Source: Dipteronia dyeriana (lineage: Eukaryota; Streptophyta; Magnoliopsida; Sapindales; Sapindaceae). Taken from it: a stretch of 64,000 bases of DNA. Where the stretch lies: the NCBI GenBank assembly GCA_032871835.1, contig CM065297.1:44331098-44395097 (forward strand), written 5' to 3'. The translations under genes were made by a program, and so were the position numbers. The notes below the pieces were generated by a model, which searched no databases, was not told where the DNA came from, and saw only the letters and a program-made list of their open reading frames with translations. Positions 36,601-48,283 of this stretch are shown here, piece after piece. Numbering within the stretch: position 1 is the first letter of the stretch; each line of letters begins with the position of its first letter.

Positions 36601-37590
36601 ACCAATTGTAAGTTCCGCACTAACACAAGATCAATGACCTACCATTACCCATCATAGTTAGAGGTTTAGTAGACAACCTGAGAGATACATTGGTCTAGGA
36701 GAATCAGTAGAGAATCTTCTAGACGACGATGATCCTTACACATACAAGGAAGCCAAGAAAGACATTGATTGTCGCCATTGGCAAAAGGGAATGCAATTTG
36801 AAATTGAATTCATCTCTAAAAAAAAAAGTCTGGTCTGTTATGGACTTGCTCAAAGGGTTAAAATCCATTGGTGCAAGTGGGTATACAAGAGGAAGAGAGG
36901 AATGGATGGAAAGGTGGAAACCTTTAAAGCTAGATTAGTAGTTAAAGGTTACACATAGAAGGAAGGTATCGATTATGAGGAAAATTTATCTCATATGGCC
37001 ATGCATAAATCCATTAGGGTACTCTTATCCATTGCATCATCTCTAGACCTAGAGATTTGGCAAATAGACATCAAGACAACTTTCATTAATGGAAGTCTTG
37101 ATGAAATCATCTATATGATCAACCAGAAGGATTCATTGAAAAGGGCCAAAAGGAAAAGGTTTGCAAGTTGTAAAGATCCATATATGGATTGAAGCAAGCA
37201 TCTAGATCCTGGAACATAAGGTTCGATCAAACTTTGAAAATTCTTGGATTTATTCAAAACCTTGACGAACCGTGTGTAACAAAAGGATCAAAGGCAACAA
37301 GTTGGTATTCTTAGTTCTTTACATTGATGATATACTACTCATTGGAAATGATGTAGGCGTATTGTCATAAGTAAAATAATGGTTAGCAAAAAAATTTGAT
37401 GTGAAGGACTTATGAGAAGCAGGTTATATTCTTGGTATCCAAGTTATAAGAGATAGAAAGAATAGAACTATTGCATTATTCCAAGCTTCATACATATATA
37501 AAAGATTCTCCATGTAAGATTCCAAGAAAGGTATGTTACTTTTTAGACATTGAATACAACTTTCTACGGAACAAACTCCTAAGAATGAGC
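36601..37590 (+). pseudogene. pol: Copia B reverse transcriptase relic
   Basis: The linker (SRQPERYIGLGE near 36670) leads into RT with KVWSVMDLLKGLK (36820-36870). Then come SIRVLLSIASSLDLEIWQID and IKTTFINGSLDEIIYMI, catalytic YIDD at 37320-37331 followed by ILLIGNDVGV, and a VKDL-type segment near 37400. There are frameshifts at about 36890, 37190 and 37240. All pieces are in order, so this is an ordinary decayed Copia RT. Confidence 0.88.
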
Positions 37591-38286
37591 ATGAAGAGCA
37601 ATTCATGAGTAGGGTTCCATGTGCCTCAGCAGTTGAAAGTCTTATGTATGCACTACTCTGCACTTGACCAGATATTTGTTTTGTTATTGGCATAGTTAAC
37701 AGGTTTAAATCAAAACTTGGACCTGATCACTGGACAACAGTCAAGAATATTTTAAAGTATCTCAGGAGAATGAGAGATTATATGTTTCTATACTATGAAA
37801 GGGAATTAATTTCCGTTGGGTATACAGATTCTAACTCTAGAAGATCAATATCAGAATCTATGTTTACCCTTAGAGAAGGGATAGTCATATGGAGGAGTAT
37901 CAAGCAATCTTGTATTGATGATTCCAACCAAGAAGCTGATCATGTTGCCACATGAAAAGTTACTAAATAGGTTTTCTGGCTCCACCAATTCTAGATTAAC
38001 TTGACTTGGAAGTGGTTTCTAATGCGAATATGTAGATCACTATCTATGGTGACAATAGTGAAGCAGTGGCCAATTTGAGTGAACCATGAAGTCATAAGAG
38101 AGGGAAACAAAATGAAAGACAGTATCATATTCTGAGAGCAATTGTACATAGAGGTGACATGATGATAACCATTATTGCGTCAGCAGAAAATCTGGAGGAT
38201 CCCTTCACAAAATCTCTTCCATAGAAGAGTTTTGATGGGCAATTAGAGATTATGGGGATAAGAGATATGACACATCTGCTATATAG
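37591..38286 (+). pseudogene. pol: Copia B RNase H relic
   Basis: The connection region near 37610-37760 (SAVESLMYALL-like) is followed by MRDYMFLYYERELISVGYTD then SNSRRSISESMF and IVIWRSIKQSCIDDSNQEAD (37770-37955). Then come DNSEAVANLSEP, RGKQNERQYHILRAIVHRGD, ENLEDPFTKSLP and the tail GIRDMTHLL, ending close to the polypurine tract. There are several stops. The catalytic D of YTDS and the QEADHV glutamate are still readable. Confidence 0.88.
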
Positions 38287-38298
38287 CAGGTGGGAGAT
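38287..38298 (+). other. Polypurine tract of Copia B
   Basis: CAGGTGGGAGAT immediately before LTR start TGTTCGG at 38299. Confidence 0.8.
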
Positions 38299-41200
38299 TG
38301 TTCGGATTATGCTCAATAGCAAAAGTGTCATACAATATGTTCATATTAATAAAGTGATTTCTAGTTTAACAAATCTTATAGCATTTATAGTTTAATTATT
38401 ATAATTGTCAAAAGTAAATAATCATATGGTCAAAAGACTATGAGAAAAGAAGAATTGTTCGTACATGTAGATATGTATAAGATAGACACAATTCTTGAGT
38501 TGGTCCTGAACATTATTCACAACTTAAGATAAAGGTTGGGTACCTTTACCTTGTTAAACTTGTAGATTCTTTGCTAGCATTTGAGTGGGATCAAATGTGT
38601 TATAATGAGTCTAAAACCATCAAAGTCTGGTGTCTTTAGGCAAAAGAATCTAGTACACTAGATGCATTGAATAGGATGAAAGTGAGATATTTTATCTAGA
38701 ACCATCAATGGATAACAGTTTTCACTTGAAGACAATCGAAGAGTCTATCTCAATCCTAAGATAAATGATGGACTTAAGGTTGGAAATGTTATCATTTTAG
38801 CTACCAATGAGTACGATTATATAGCATAGTCTATCCTCTATAGTTTGGTGGTATTCATTTGTTATCGATAGAGGACTTCATTTATAGGTATAGACATCGT
38901 GGCTCCATTTACTAAATGTGTAGAATATCATCATACAGATATTTTGAAGTATCGGATATTAAATCTTAACATTAAGTTTTCAATACTGTCTAATTAAATA
39001 TGGCTTTTGGAAAAGTCGAAATATTCAAGTTCTCACGAGTATACATTATCTCCATTAAGATTGTCTATGGTACGAATGAGGAATATTAACTTCTGAAATT
39101 CTCTAGAAAGTGTGTGTCTATAAAACTAGAGGGTGAATAGGTTTTAATTCGATTGATTGCCAATTTCATTAATTAATCAATATTACCAAATCTACCCCAT
39201 TCTACCGATTGTTCAAATAAATGACAATAAACATAAAGCAATAACAACACACAATATATACTTTGAAACTCTCCAAATGGGAAAAACCACGTGTTGTTCA
39301 GTGCACAACACTCGATTCTCAAAATCCACTATTGAATGAAAGTTTACAACCTAGGTTGACCTTCTGTCACACCCAATACGGTTACTAACCCTTTCACTCT
39401 ACCAGACAAGCCTTTTATAGTGATTTTATATCACCAACCTTGTGCACTAACCACTTAGCCAAAAGCTTAATCAACATTGAAGAGATAATGACAACCTAAA
39501 TGAATATGCAAGAATATTCTATATGCAAAAATTTTAGGTCAAAACATTCATGCTTATCTAGGATTAATAATGACAAGAAAAGCAAATCCTAGAAATCAAT
39601 GTTCTAAATGCAAAGGCAATAAGAATTAGTTAGAAGGGTAAAACCATCCTAAATTCTAGCTATCACTAATCAATACTCTCAACCAACAACCAATACCATA
39701 AGCATGTCATAAAAGCTATTAAGCACACAAGCACACATTTAATTTGCAATAAAAGTTAAAACCAAGGTATACATGTCATAGTAATGAAAATATAAAGTCT
39801 AGAGCATGTAGAGAATACCTAGTCATGAACAAACAAGAGACCCATGCTTGAAAGATGCTTGATGATGCTTAATGATTGTGATTTGAATTTTGGTTGAGTA
39901 AAAATAAGTTCTTGAAGCTCTCTCTCTCTAGGATTCAATTTCACTCTCTTTGGGATTCAATTTCAGAGCTCTAGGTTTGATTTGGGAAGAAGATGATATA
40001 TATAAGGTGTAAAAACGAGCTGCACAAGAAAATATGGTTTTGCACAAACAAGTTTTTTGCAACTAGTTTCGCCCCTTGAGGAGGTGAAAAGTTTGGGAGC
40101 GAAAAGGGCTGCCACAATTTTCACTGCTGGTTTCGTCTCTTGAGGGGCAAAGAGTTTGGGAGAGAAAATAGCTGCCACAATTTTTGCTACTTGTTTCGCA
40201 CTAGGAGCGGGTGAAACATTGAGCGAAATATGCTCTCAACACTCCACCTTGAAATTCAAGCATATCAAAATGTTTTCAAACGACTTTGAAACCTTTAGTA
40301 TAATATGCCGTTGGAAAGGTATGGAAGTATAATTTCTACTCCAATTAACAAAATGTGATTTGGATGATTGTAGAAAAATATGTGGTCAAATGAGTGTCCA
40401 AAGGTCAGAAACGGATAACAACAGAGATGTCCCATTTTTATGGTCACTTTGGAGATTTCAAAACCAATCCAAACGGTCATGAAATATTACGAATAATATA
40501 CCATTGGAAAGGTATGGGTGTATAGTTTGTACAAAAAAAATTCAAATCATTTTGAAGTAATGCATAAAATGTTATGGTAACAAGACCATACAAAGGTTTG
40601 TTTTGAAAACTACTTAAATCATTGAAAACCATTCTTTCGAAACTAGACACATTTCTCAAAATAACCAAACCAAACCTAACTCAATGCACACAACAAATAA
40701 TAATATGATTAAAAGCAATGCATGATCATGGAAACATAAATGCAATCATAGACGCAATAAAAGAATACATGAAGTGCAAGTGTGATTGTAAAGGAATGCA
40801 CATATGAGCAATGAGAAACAAGGAATAAATGCATGTCAAAACAAATGCATGTTAGTGTATATGTGTAACTAAATCTCTTCAAAGAGTTAAACAAGTGATA
40901 TACCTTTGAAGCTTGAACTTGATCACGAGCAAAGCTGAACTAGACCACCCTTACATAATTATCCCCAAATGTGGTTTGTCAATCGAAATAAGCCATTCAA
41001 AAACTGAGGAACTAACAACTTCTTCTATCTTTATTTAACAGTTCAATTTTAGTTCTTTAGTGGAATGAACAAAAATTAATAGATCGAACATAAGTGAATC
41101 GCTTGTTGATTGTGATTAGGTTATGTCTTTTGGGCTTAAATTAAGAGCCCGCCATGATCTCCAGTTCACACGAACTTGCATGGATCACTTGATATATTCT

Positions 41201-42083
41201 ACTGAACCAATTTATGAGTCCTTCTAGAATTGTATTAAGGCATGGACTTGTTTCTTTTAGTTAGAATGGGTCTAGTTCACATATGGACCTTTTATTGAGG
41301 TCCAATGGGTTTAATAAAATAGAAAAAACATTATATATGCCCATGTATGGACCTGTGCGGCAAGGTTAAATATAATAGTCTATTATATTGTTTTTATTTT
41401 ATTATTTAATTAACTGGTAATTAATTAATTTGTTAACCAATTTTTTATTTAATTAAAAGTGAAAATCCTTTTCCTAGTACGAGAAGGTCTCATGGTGTCA
41501 TACTCGTATGTAGATTTTGGCCAAGCTAATATAATTCGAAGTGAAATTTCGGCCAACACAAAATTTTGAGAGAGAAAAATTTTGTTTTTGCTCTAGATAA
41601 AATTTGGCTAACTCAAAGAAATAGTGTGCAGAATTCGGCCAAGCATAGAGAAAAGAGGGAACGTTTTTGTGTTTGATAGGGAATTAGTAGTATCCTTTAC
41701 ATGAAAAGGATTTTGTGTATAGAAATTGGATCAGGTTTACACAAGTTTCAATCAAATAGGTTGATAATTCAAAAATGAATAAACGTTCTTGGGTTTTCTC
41801 TTGTAAGATTATTGTGACAAACAAAAGAAAAAGATTTTGTTTGTTTCCATCCTCAGGTATACAATTCAAAAAAAGGGAGCCCTCACTCCTAGGTGATTCA
41901 CGTTAGTGATTGGAATACGCATTCCATTTGGTGCAACTTCAATCGTCACGAAAAAAGGTACGATACTTTTAACATACGGTAATTAATCAAGGGTTAAGGT
42001 TCTTTCTTTTAAATGGAAAATTTTAAAATATGCTCAAACTCCTTTTTTCGCTTCTTCCGCTTTTGATTTGATTTTTCCCTATA
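38299..42083 (+). repeat. 3' LTR of Copia B, interrupted and deleted
   Basis: LTR sequence at 38299-39093 and 41018-42083 flanks a solo H LTR. Compared with the 5' LTR it lacks about 345 bp (join near 41502, between TCATACT and GTATGTAG) and about 100 bp (join near 39031). The long deletion begins inside the first arm of the LTR hairpin. The end TTCCCTATA has the terminal CA changed to TA. Confidence 0.88.
39094..41017 (-). repeat. Solo LTR of family H, TSD ACTTC
   Basis: It runs from TGAAATTCTC at 39094 to GGAACTAACA at 41017, with ACTTC at 39089-39093 and 41018-41022. The interrupted B LTR reads straight through once the insert and one TSD are removed. This 1924-bp copy defines the complete H LTR. 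It has a TATA-like box (minus, near 39411-39421) and the end motif CCTATTCACCCTCTAG (minus, near 39135). The ORFs within it are chance. Confidence 0.93.
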
Positions 42084-42688
42084 GCTTGCTTGTAACCAAG
42101 GCGTACACAATCTTGATCTTCTATTTGTTTAGCTCGGAAGCATTTGTAGATCCAATAAGATTTGCATAAACAAAATGATGCCAAAAGGCACTGACCTTGG
42201 TTAACTCACTTTGGCCTATATAAGCTCTCTTTCCCCATTTAAATCATAGTCATCATATAAAGTCCTCCCTGTTAAATCCAAATAATCAATATTATCCACA
42301 TCAAATAATTTCGAAATAATTTCATTAGAAAGACCAAGAAACTTACTGATATTTTTTGAGGAGACTCTAAATGTTTTTCCTCATCCATTAAGGCATTTTC
42401 AAAGGCTGAACTCTTCTTACATTCAAAGTAAAATTCTCTAACAAGGCTTTCATTTACAACCCCATTAGAATTTAACTATGTGTCCCATTGCCTTTCAAGT
42501 ATAAGAAAATGAATGCAAGAAACATCATACAAATCTACACCCATATCGTAGATATGCTTCTTTGTTCCCATGACACCCATGGATTTCAACTTATTGGGTT
42601 TGGTCATTTTAGAGATTGAAAAAGTAGATTTGTGATTATCTATGGGTTTTTGAGAATGGACAGGACCGGAAACTTTATTTCTTCCCAT
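42084..42688 (-). pseudogene. E' second ORF, N-terminal part
   Basis: It starts at the ATG of MGRNKVSGPV (42686-42688). MGVMGTKKHIYDMGVDLYDV aligns with the upstream part of E's ORF (GIFGTKKIFQERGIDLGKYK). Downstream DNA (42100-42240) is clearly similar to 48720-48880 of E, where E encodes NKDKIKIVYALVTNQPINLG. It is cut at 42084 by element B; the rest of the gene is at 30326-30735. Function unknown. It resembles the 'putative plant transposon protein' type found beside plant retroelements (from memory, unverified). Confidence 0.75.
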
Positions 42689-44478
42689 GGCTTTGTAGTG
42701 AGCACTAAAACACAAAAACATATGAGTGAAAAAGAAATCAAAGTGAGTTAGTAAACAAAAATAAACTTAAAGAGACACATGATAAAATATTGAATCACAA
42801 ATGCATAAATGTTGCTTTCAATCATATAGGTGAATTTCACTAAATCCAACAAATGCATTTAACAACAAAATCAATCCCAAAAATGGAGGAATTGGTTTCA
42901 ACCACAATTACTATTAACCTTAAAACATGAAGGAATTGGTTGTAACCACAACTACTATCATCCCCAAGCCTGAAGGAAATTAATCACCTTCAAGCTAGGA
43001 GGAATTGATTGTAACTATAATTACTATCAACCTCAAGAATGAAGGAATTCATTACAATATCAACTACTATGAACCCCAAACTAGGAGAAATTTATTGTCA
43101 ACACATTCATAAAATTGTTTCAAGATTGATATCATGCATTATCAAGATTCAATTAGTTTAATCAATCAACATGTCAACATATAACAAAGAAAATCATGTG
43201 AACAAATCATAAAAGGGAACAAAGTCTGGCATACTATGCTCCCGCTTGATAAGTGCTCTAAGATCAAGATAAAATATTGTTTACAATGATATCCATACAA
43301 TTACACATTCAAACAATTTTAAAAAAAATTCAACAAAAATAAGCTCCACAAACTATGAGAGTAACACCAAGATAATCTCTCTCATAATCCTTTTTAAATG
43401 GCAAGAATATCAAAATACTTTTAAACAAAAGTGTAGGTGTGTGAAAATTTTGCTTCAAGCATATGTAGAGGAGTAATTTGATAATCAACACGCATGCAAA
43501 TCATATCCACATTTATTCAACTTAAACTTTTCCCTAAAAGGTCAAACCGATTATCAACTGTTTTTTTTTTGCTTTTAAGAGAATAGATTTCAATATATGA
43601 TCGTGTGTGTGTGCATGTGGCTTGTCATTCCATTTCTATTTTTCAATCGAGCTTTCATGATTTTCAACTATACTCCTTTAAGCCTTTTTTTTTATTTAGG
43701 CTTGAATCAATTTTTTTTTTCCTTTGATCCTTTCTTTTTCAACACTTCTTACATTTTTCTAACATAAACATATATGCTTCATGACGAATTTCAATCAGCA
43801 AAATGGTATAGCCCTTTCATACATTCGACAACTTCACAACCAAAATGTGTAGCCCTTTTCATGAAGGTGCTTATTGAGTTCTATGTAGTTATCGATGTAA
43901 AATGGATACTAACCATAGGTCATCATATATGTACTAGTCATGAGACTTCAAGGTGTATACACAATTTACATAATATCATACTCAACATACTCAAACTAAA
44001 CATACAAGAGAAGCATAGTGCATTTTTAAAACCAAGTTTTATGGCTTACAAGAACATGATTTAAAAGTAATACCTAGTGATTTACTGAAGATCATTACTT
44101 CTAAAGAGAGTAGCTTTCAAAGATTATAAAGCTCATATTTTCTAAAATATGCCACTCAACATTCAAACATACAATTCATGTAACATGTATATGACCTTTG
44201 TAAACAACATAACTATAAGATCTTTTAGAAAGCAAATGTCAATGAGAACCATATGAATTATACTTAGCCCTCTAAAATGACATGCTATAAGATGTAATGC
44301 AAATAATGAGTTGAGAGAAGAAAAACCTAGAATGCAAGCATTAGGATATAGAGATACCTTAGCAAGCATTTTCATCAATTGTAAAGTCTTAGTTTTATGA
44401 GCTCTCTTGGCTTGTTTGTCCTCATGGCAACAAGTTGTGGGTGTGTCACTCCAAGAGAATAAAAACTAAGCATTTCAA

Positions 44479-44509
<31 letters not shown>

Positions 44510-44617
44510 AAAGTCAATCAATAGATTTCAACTATCATAGTAAAAATGTGAGATAGCTAAGTTCATGTTATGTTATAGAGAAACAAAGCTAGCTAGCTAA
44601 AAATCTCAACAACTTTA
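42689..44617 (-). mobile_element. E' non-coding spacer (no pol)
   Basis: It is collinear with E at 49346-50960: shared purine- and AT-rich text such as CCGATTATCA near 43550 and 49890, GTGTGTGTGCATGTGGCT near 43603 and 49945, and CTCGTTGAGTTCTATGTA near 50222 with its counterpart near 43870. No integrase, RT or RNase H motif in any frame. A (CA)n run lies at 44480-44506. It ends where LTR F starts. Confidence 0.75.
44480..44506. repeat. (CA)n microsatellite
   Basis: About 13 CA dinucleotides within the E' spacer. Confidence 0.9.
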
Positions 44618-45689
44618 TGTAGAAAAAATACACGGTGGATGAGAAAAAATAGATTGGTATATTTCAAAAAAAAAAAACCTTTAAAAGAGAGAACCTTAAC
44701 CCTTGATTAAATAAAATATAATAAAAGTATCGTACCTTTTTAACGTGACGATTGATGTTGCGTAAAAAAAATTTGCAAGATCTTACAATCCAATCATTAA
44801 CTTGAATCACCTAGGAGTGTGAGCTCCCATTTTTTGAATTTTGTACCTAAGGATGGAAAACAAAAACTTTTTTTTGTTACTCACAACAATAAACAAAAAC
44901 TTTTTTTTCTTTACTCACAACAATCCTCCTAGAGAAAAACAAAGAATGTTTGGTCACTTTTAAATTCTCAATCTTTTGATCGAAAACTCACATGAATCCA
45001 ATTCAATGTTATGCACAAAGTCTTTTGTTATAAAAGCAACTAGAGCACTATAGAAAACAAAACGCTCTTTTCTTTCTTTTCTCTCTTGGCCGAATTCTCA
45101 CACAATGAGTTGCATGATTTTTTTTTTTAATTAGGGTAAAAAAAAAACTTCTCTCAAGATTCTAGGGCTTGGCCAAATTCATTGATAGGAGTATACATAG
45201 GTGGCCGAAAATCCTGAAAATCAAACACGGTTAATTGCTCAAAACTTACCTAGGGGGGGTAAATAGGTTAGACACCTTCTTCAATTCCTTTAGAAACAAA
45301 TAAAAGTTTGTCCCTCTAGATTGCTTATATCACAATATATATATTAATTAAAGACACTTAATCAATATATAAAACAAGAAAAGTGTGATACAAACAAGTA
45401 ATTGTAACACATACACAATCTATATTATAGAAAGGAAGTCAACTTACATAAAGAGTTATATCCATAGTATTCAAATAACAAATACAAATACTAGAGAGAT
45501 AGGGATAGAGAGAAGTTGACAGAAGATATAACGTGGTAAACCTCCGAAGAGGAAACATCCACGAGTTAACAACCATCAGCAAACAAAATCCAATAGTAGA
45601 TAAGACAAGTACAATCTCTCAAGTGACCCCTTCACCTAGAAACTACCCTCATATCCTACTCATGAAGATGTTGCCCTCATGCTCAACAA

Positions 45690-45985
45690 TTCGAGGCCTC
45701 ACACCTCTTGTCAAGACTTCCTCGCTCACCTTACCGGATCCTCATGACCCAAGGTAAGACTTCTTGCTCAACTATCTGAGTCCTCCCGACTCTAGTCAAG
45801 ACTTCCTCGCTCACCTATCCGGATCCTCACGACCCTAGGCAATACTTCTTGCTCGACTATCCGAGTCCTCCCGACTCTAGCCAAGACTTATTTGCTTGAC
45901 AATCCAAGGTCTCACACCTCTTGCCAAGACTTGCTCAACAACATAGGTCTCACACGTATTGTCAAGACTTCCTTCTCACAAGACA
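45690..45985 (-). repeat. LTR minisatellite, E 3' LTR
   Basis: Tandem units on CAAGACTTCCTCGCTCACC and CAAGACTTCTTGCTCGAC alternate, about 43 bp each. They are the reverse of the array at 5958-6222 and the counterpart of that at 53330-53640. The alternation of the two unit types is kept in all three copies. Confidence 0.75.
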
Positions 45986-46912
45986 TCTAGGTGATCATGA
46001 ATACAAAACGCAAACAAGCACGCAACATAGAATGCTTTGATCAACACATCCTATGGAAAATACTAGACATGAGCATGAATGCATAAATCAAATGTAGTCT
46101 AGTCAATCATGGATGTTTAAATCATCTAGATCATGCAAGATATGTTCAATATTAATTACAACCTAGATACATGCATAGATCTAAACTTCAACCACAAGAT
46201 ATGTTCAATTAATCACAAAATCAAGTTTAAATCACACAAACCAAAAACATGCTAAAATCATATGACAAAGTCATTTAGATTTAAGCTAAAGTTCTAGAGC
46301 ATATTCCTATACATAGATTCAACAAAAACACATGAATAGCCCAAAAGAACATAAGCACATGTATTAATGTTAGAATTCAGCCAAGAGAGCCTAATACATG
46401 TGAGGAACTATTTTTCATAAAATCAATCAATCAAAGATCATCAAATAGTCCTAGAATCAAAGCTAGCACAATACAATCCCAAACATGTGAAAACATAGGC
46501 AAAATCAAAACCTAACTCAACATGTAAGATTTCAATTGAAACTCAACCTAGCTTTAAAAGACTTCAAAACTCAAATCAAAGCACTCATAATACACATATA
46601 TAAGTTGAAGAAGAAAACCCAAGGCAATTGACCAAGTTTTAAAATAAAAACTGTAAAAGAAAATCAATACCTTAGTTGATTTAGATGCAGTCCTATTTTT
46701 GTGTGTTTAGACTCCAAAAACAGCAATAAAACTCATTCAAACCAATAGAGAAAAGATGGAGGATGAATATACAAACACTCTCAACTTCGAATCCCTCAAA
46801 TCGGAGTTCAAATGAAGAAGTTATTGTATTTGGAAGGTGAGAAAATGTAGAGAGAAAATTTCTGCACATAAGTTTGAATTTCTTCTTAGAATGAAATGTG
46901 AGAGGGAAAGAG

Positions 46913-46920
46913 AATATAAA
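46913..46920 (-). promoter_or_regulatory. TATA-like box of E 3' LTR
   Basis: TTTATATT on the minus strand, about 55 bp downstream of the paired palindromes. The equivalents are 54569-54576 in the 5' LTR and 5013-5019 in copy G, at matching distance. Confidence 0.5.
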
Positions 46921-46974
46921 GGAGAGGGAATGAAAGAAGCCAAAAGACAAAAATGACCTTCTTTGTTATTGCTT

Positions 46975-47044
46975 CCCCGAGATGGCACGTGGGCATCTCG
47001 GGGCAGCAAGGTGTTGCAACCGAGATGGCCACGCGCCATCTCGG
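46975..47044 (-). promoter_or_regulatory. Paired G-box palindromes, E 3' LTR
   Basis: CCCCGAGATG/CATCTCGGGG (46975-47003) has perfect 10-base arms around CACGTG (46986-46991). CCGAGATGGC/GCCATCTCGG (47020-47044) has perfect 10-base arms around CACGC. CACGTG is the plant G-box bound by bZIP and bHLH factors. Confidence 0.65.
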
Positions 47045-47823
47045 GCTTGCACCAAAGAATGGCCTTTGGCCATGGCAATTCCCTTGCACTCCCTTCGCGT
47101 TCTTCGACCGTTCTCCAGCCTCCGAACTATGAATTTGAATCCATTTGTGGATTACAAACTGTAACTCTCACACGAACATGGAAATATAAGATACTCAATC
47201 TAGAAAATAATAATTCGACTCGATATACGAAGACGAAGACAATGTATGCAACATGAGTTGAAAGTGTAGTATCTTTTAACTTAGAACTTGAAATCAATAG
47301 TATGAACCGAAATGATTGGAACTGAATCAAGAATGATTTAAGACTAAATTCAAGTTCAATATCCATGTTATACAAACATATACACACACAAACACAATCC
47401 ATACTAGAATGCAAAGTACATTGAGATAGTCTCCAATCATGCATTTTCCAAAACATGATATTTCCATGCCAATGCATGAGCATTCATCTTCAAGTGTGTG
47501 AATGTGTTATACATGGTGCACAACGATGCATGGACACATATGAAATTATTGTATGTGTGTGCCTATAATGTTGCACAATGATACAGGGACACAAATGTAT
47601 GAATTGTGTGTGTGTGCCTAAACCTTGTAAGAGAAAGATAAGATCTTAGTATACCTTTGTAGAACCAAATTGCATCCTTTCTCTTTAAAGACTTAGAAAT
47701 TGCTTTGACTTGTTGTTCATTCTTCTTTGAAGCTTGAATCATCATGAATCTAAACAACTAAATCATTACAAGTAAACATCATTTTGATAGGGAATTAATG
47801 CCAACACAAACTAAAACCTAACA

Positions 47824-48283
47824 ATTCCCCTTTGGCAAATTCCATGTCAAAACACCTATATATTTACTATAAATATAAAAATGAAGATAGGTCACAAAAT
47901 CACCACCTTACATTACAATGTGTAAGATTCCTAAAACTAATCTTCACCAACTCTTGAACTTCATCTTGATCTTCTCTTGAAGAAACCTACAAATCATCTT
48001 AAAGTACAATGCATATACAAGAGAACAACAACAAATGGCAACATATAATATGGATAAGAATATACAATTAAGTCCACAAATACATGTATCTCCCCCTCAA
48101 TACATGCCAAAATACAAGAATTCTTAACCAAATCTTATAACTAATTATTACATGCCATTTAAAGTTCAAAAGTTCACAAAAGCAACATACAAAGAAACTA
48201 AGTAACTAACATCTCTTTCTCCCCTTTTTTTACTTGAAATGATCCCAAAATGTAAGAAATATACCACAAGACTCAAATACTAG
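47824..48283 (-). other. E polypurine tract and 3' non-coding region
   Basis: The minus strand reads CAAAGGGGAAT directly before the 3' LTR. The remaining 450 bp up to the second ORF has no reading frame. It holds purine runs (AAAGGGGGAGAT-like, near 48090 and 48225) that could serve as extra polypurine tracts. Confidence 0.7.

Larger units (their letters stand above)
30741..42083 (+). mobile_element. Copia element B, full length, TSD GCTTG
   Basis: It runs from TGTTTGGATTAT at 30741 to TTCCCTATA at 42083 (terminal CA changed to TA), with GCTTG at 30736-30740 and 42084-42088. Order: 5' LTR, tRNA-Met primer site, long leader, gag, protease, integrase, RT, RNase H, polypurine tract, 3' LTR, which is the Copia order. 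Net length without the nested H LTR is about 9.4 kb. Every domain is damaged by stops and frameshifts. It is inserted in the second ORF of E'. Confidence 0.93.
45215..47823 (-). repeat. 3' LTR of element E
   Basis: 2609 bp. On the minus strand it starts TGTTAGGTTTTAG at 47823 after the purine tract and ends TGATTTTCA at 45215. It includes the minisatellite (45690-45985), TATA-like TTTATATT (46913-46920) and two perfect 10-bp-arm palindromes (46975-47044). The ORFs at 46693-47483 are by-products of LTR sequence. Confidence 0.92.

Noticed and set aside
30741..42083. Host genes hidden in non-coding parts
   Set aside because: Every stretch aligns with LTR, leader or polyprotein of a Copia element or with the nested H LTR; no residual sequence large enough for a gene.
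45690..45985. Regularly spaced repeats resembling a CRISPR-like array
   Set aside because: Units are contiguous and degenerate, lie in an LTR, and recur in every family copy. The genome is eukaryotic.
47127..47483. 118-codon ORF matched by others at 4444-4875 and 54628-54972
   Set aside because: The similarity is explained by shared LTR sequence; the frames differ in length and have no start or end in common.
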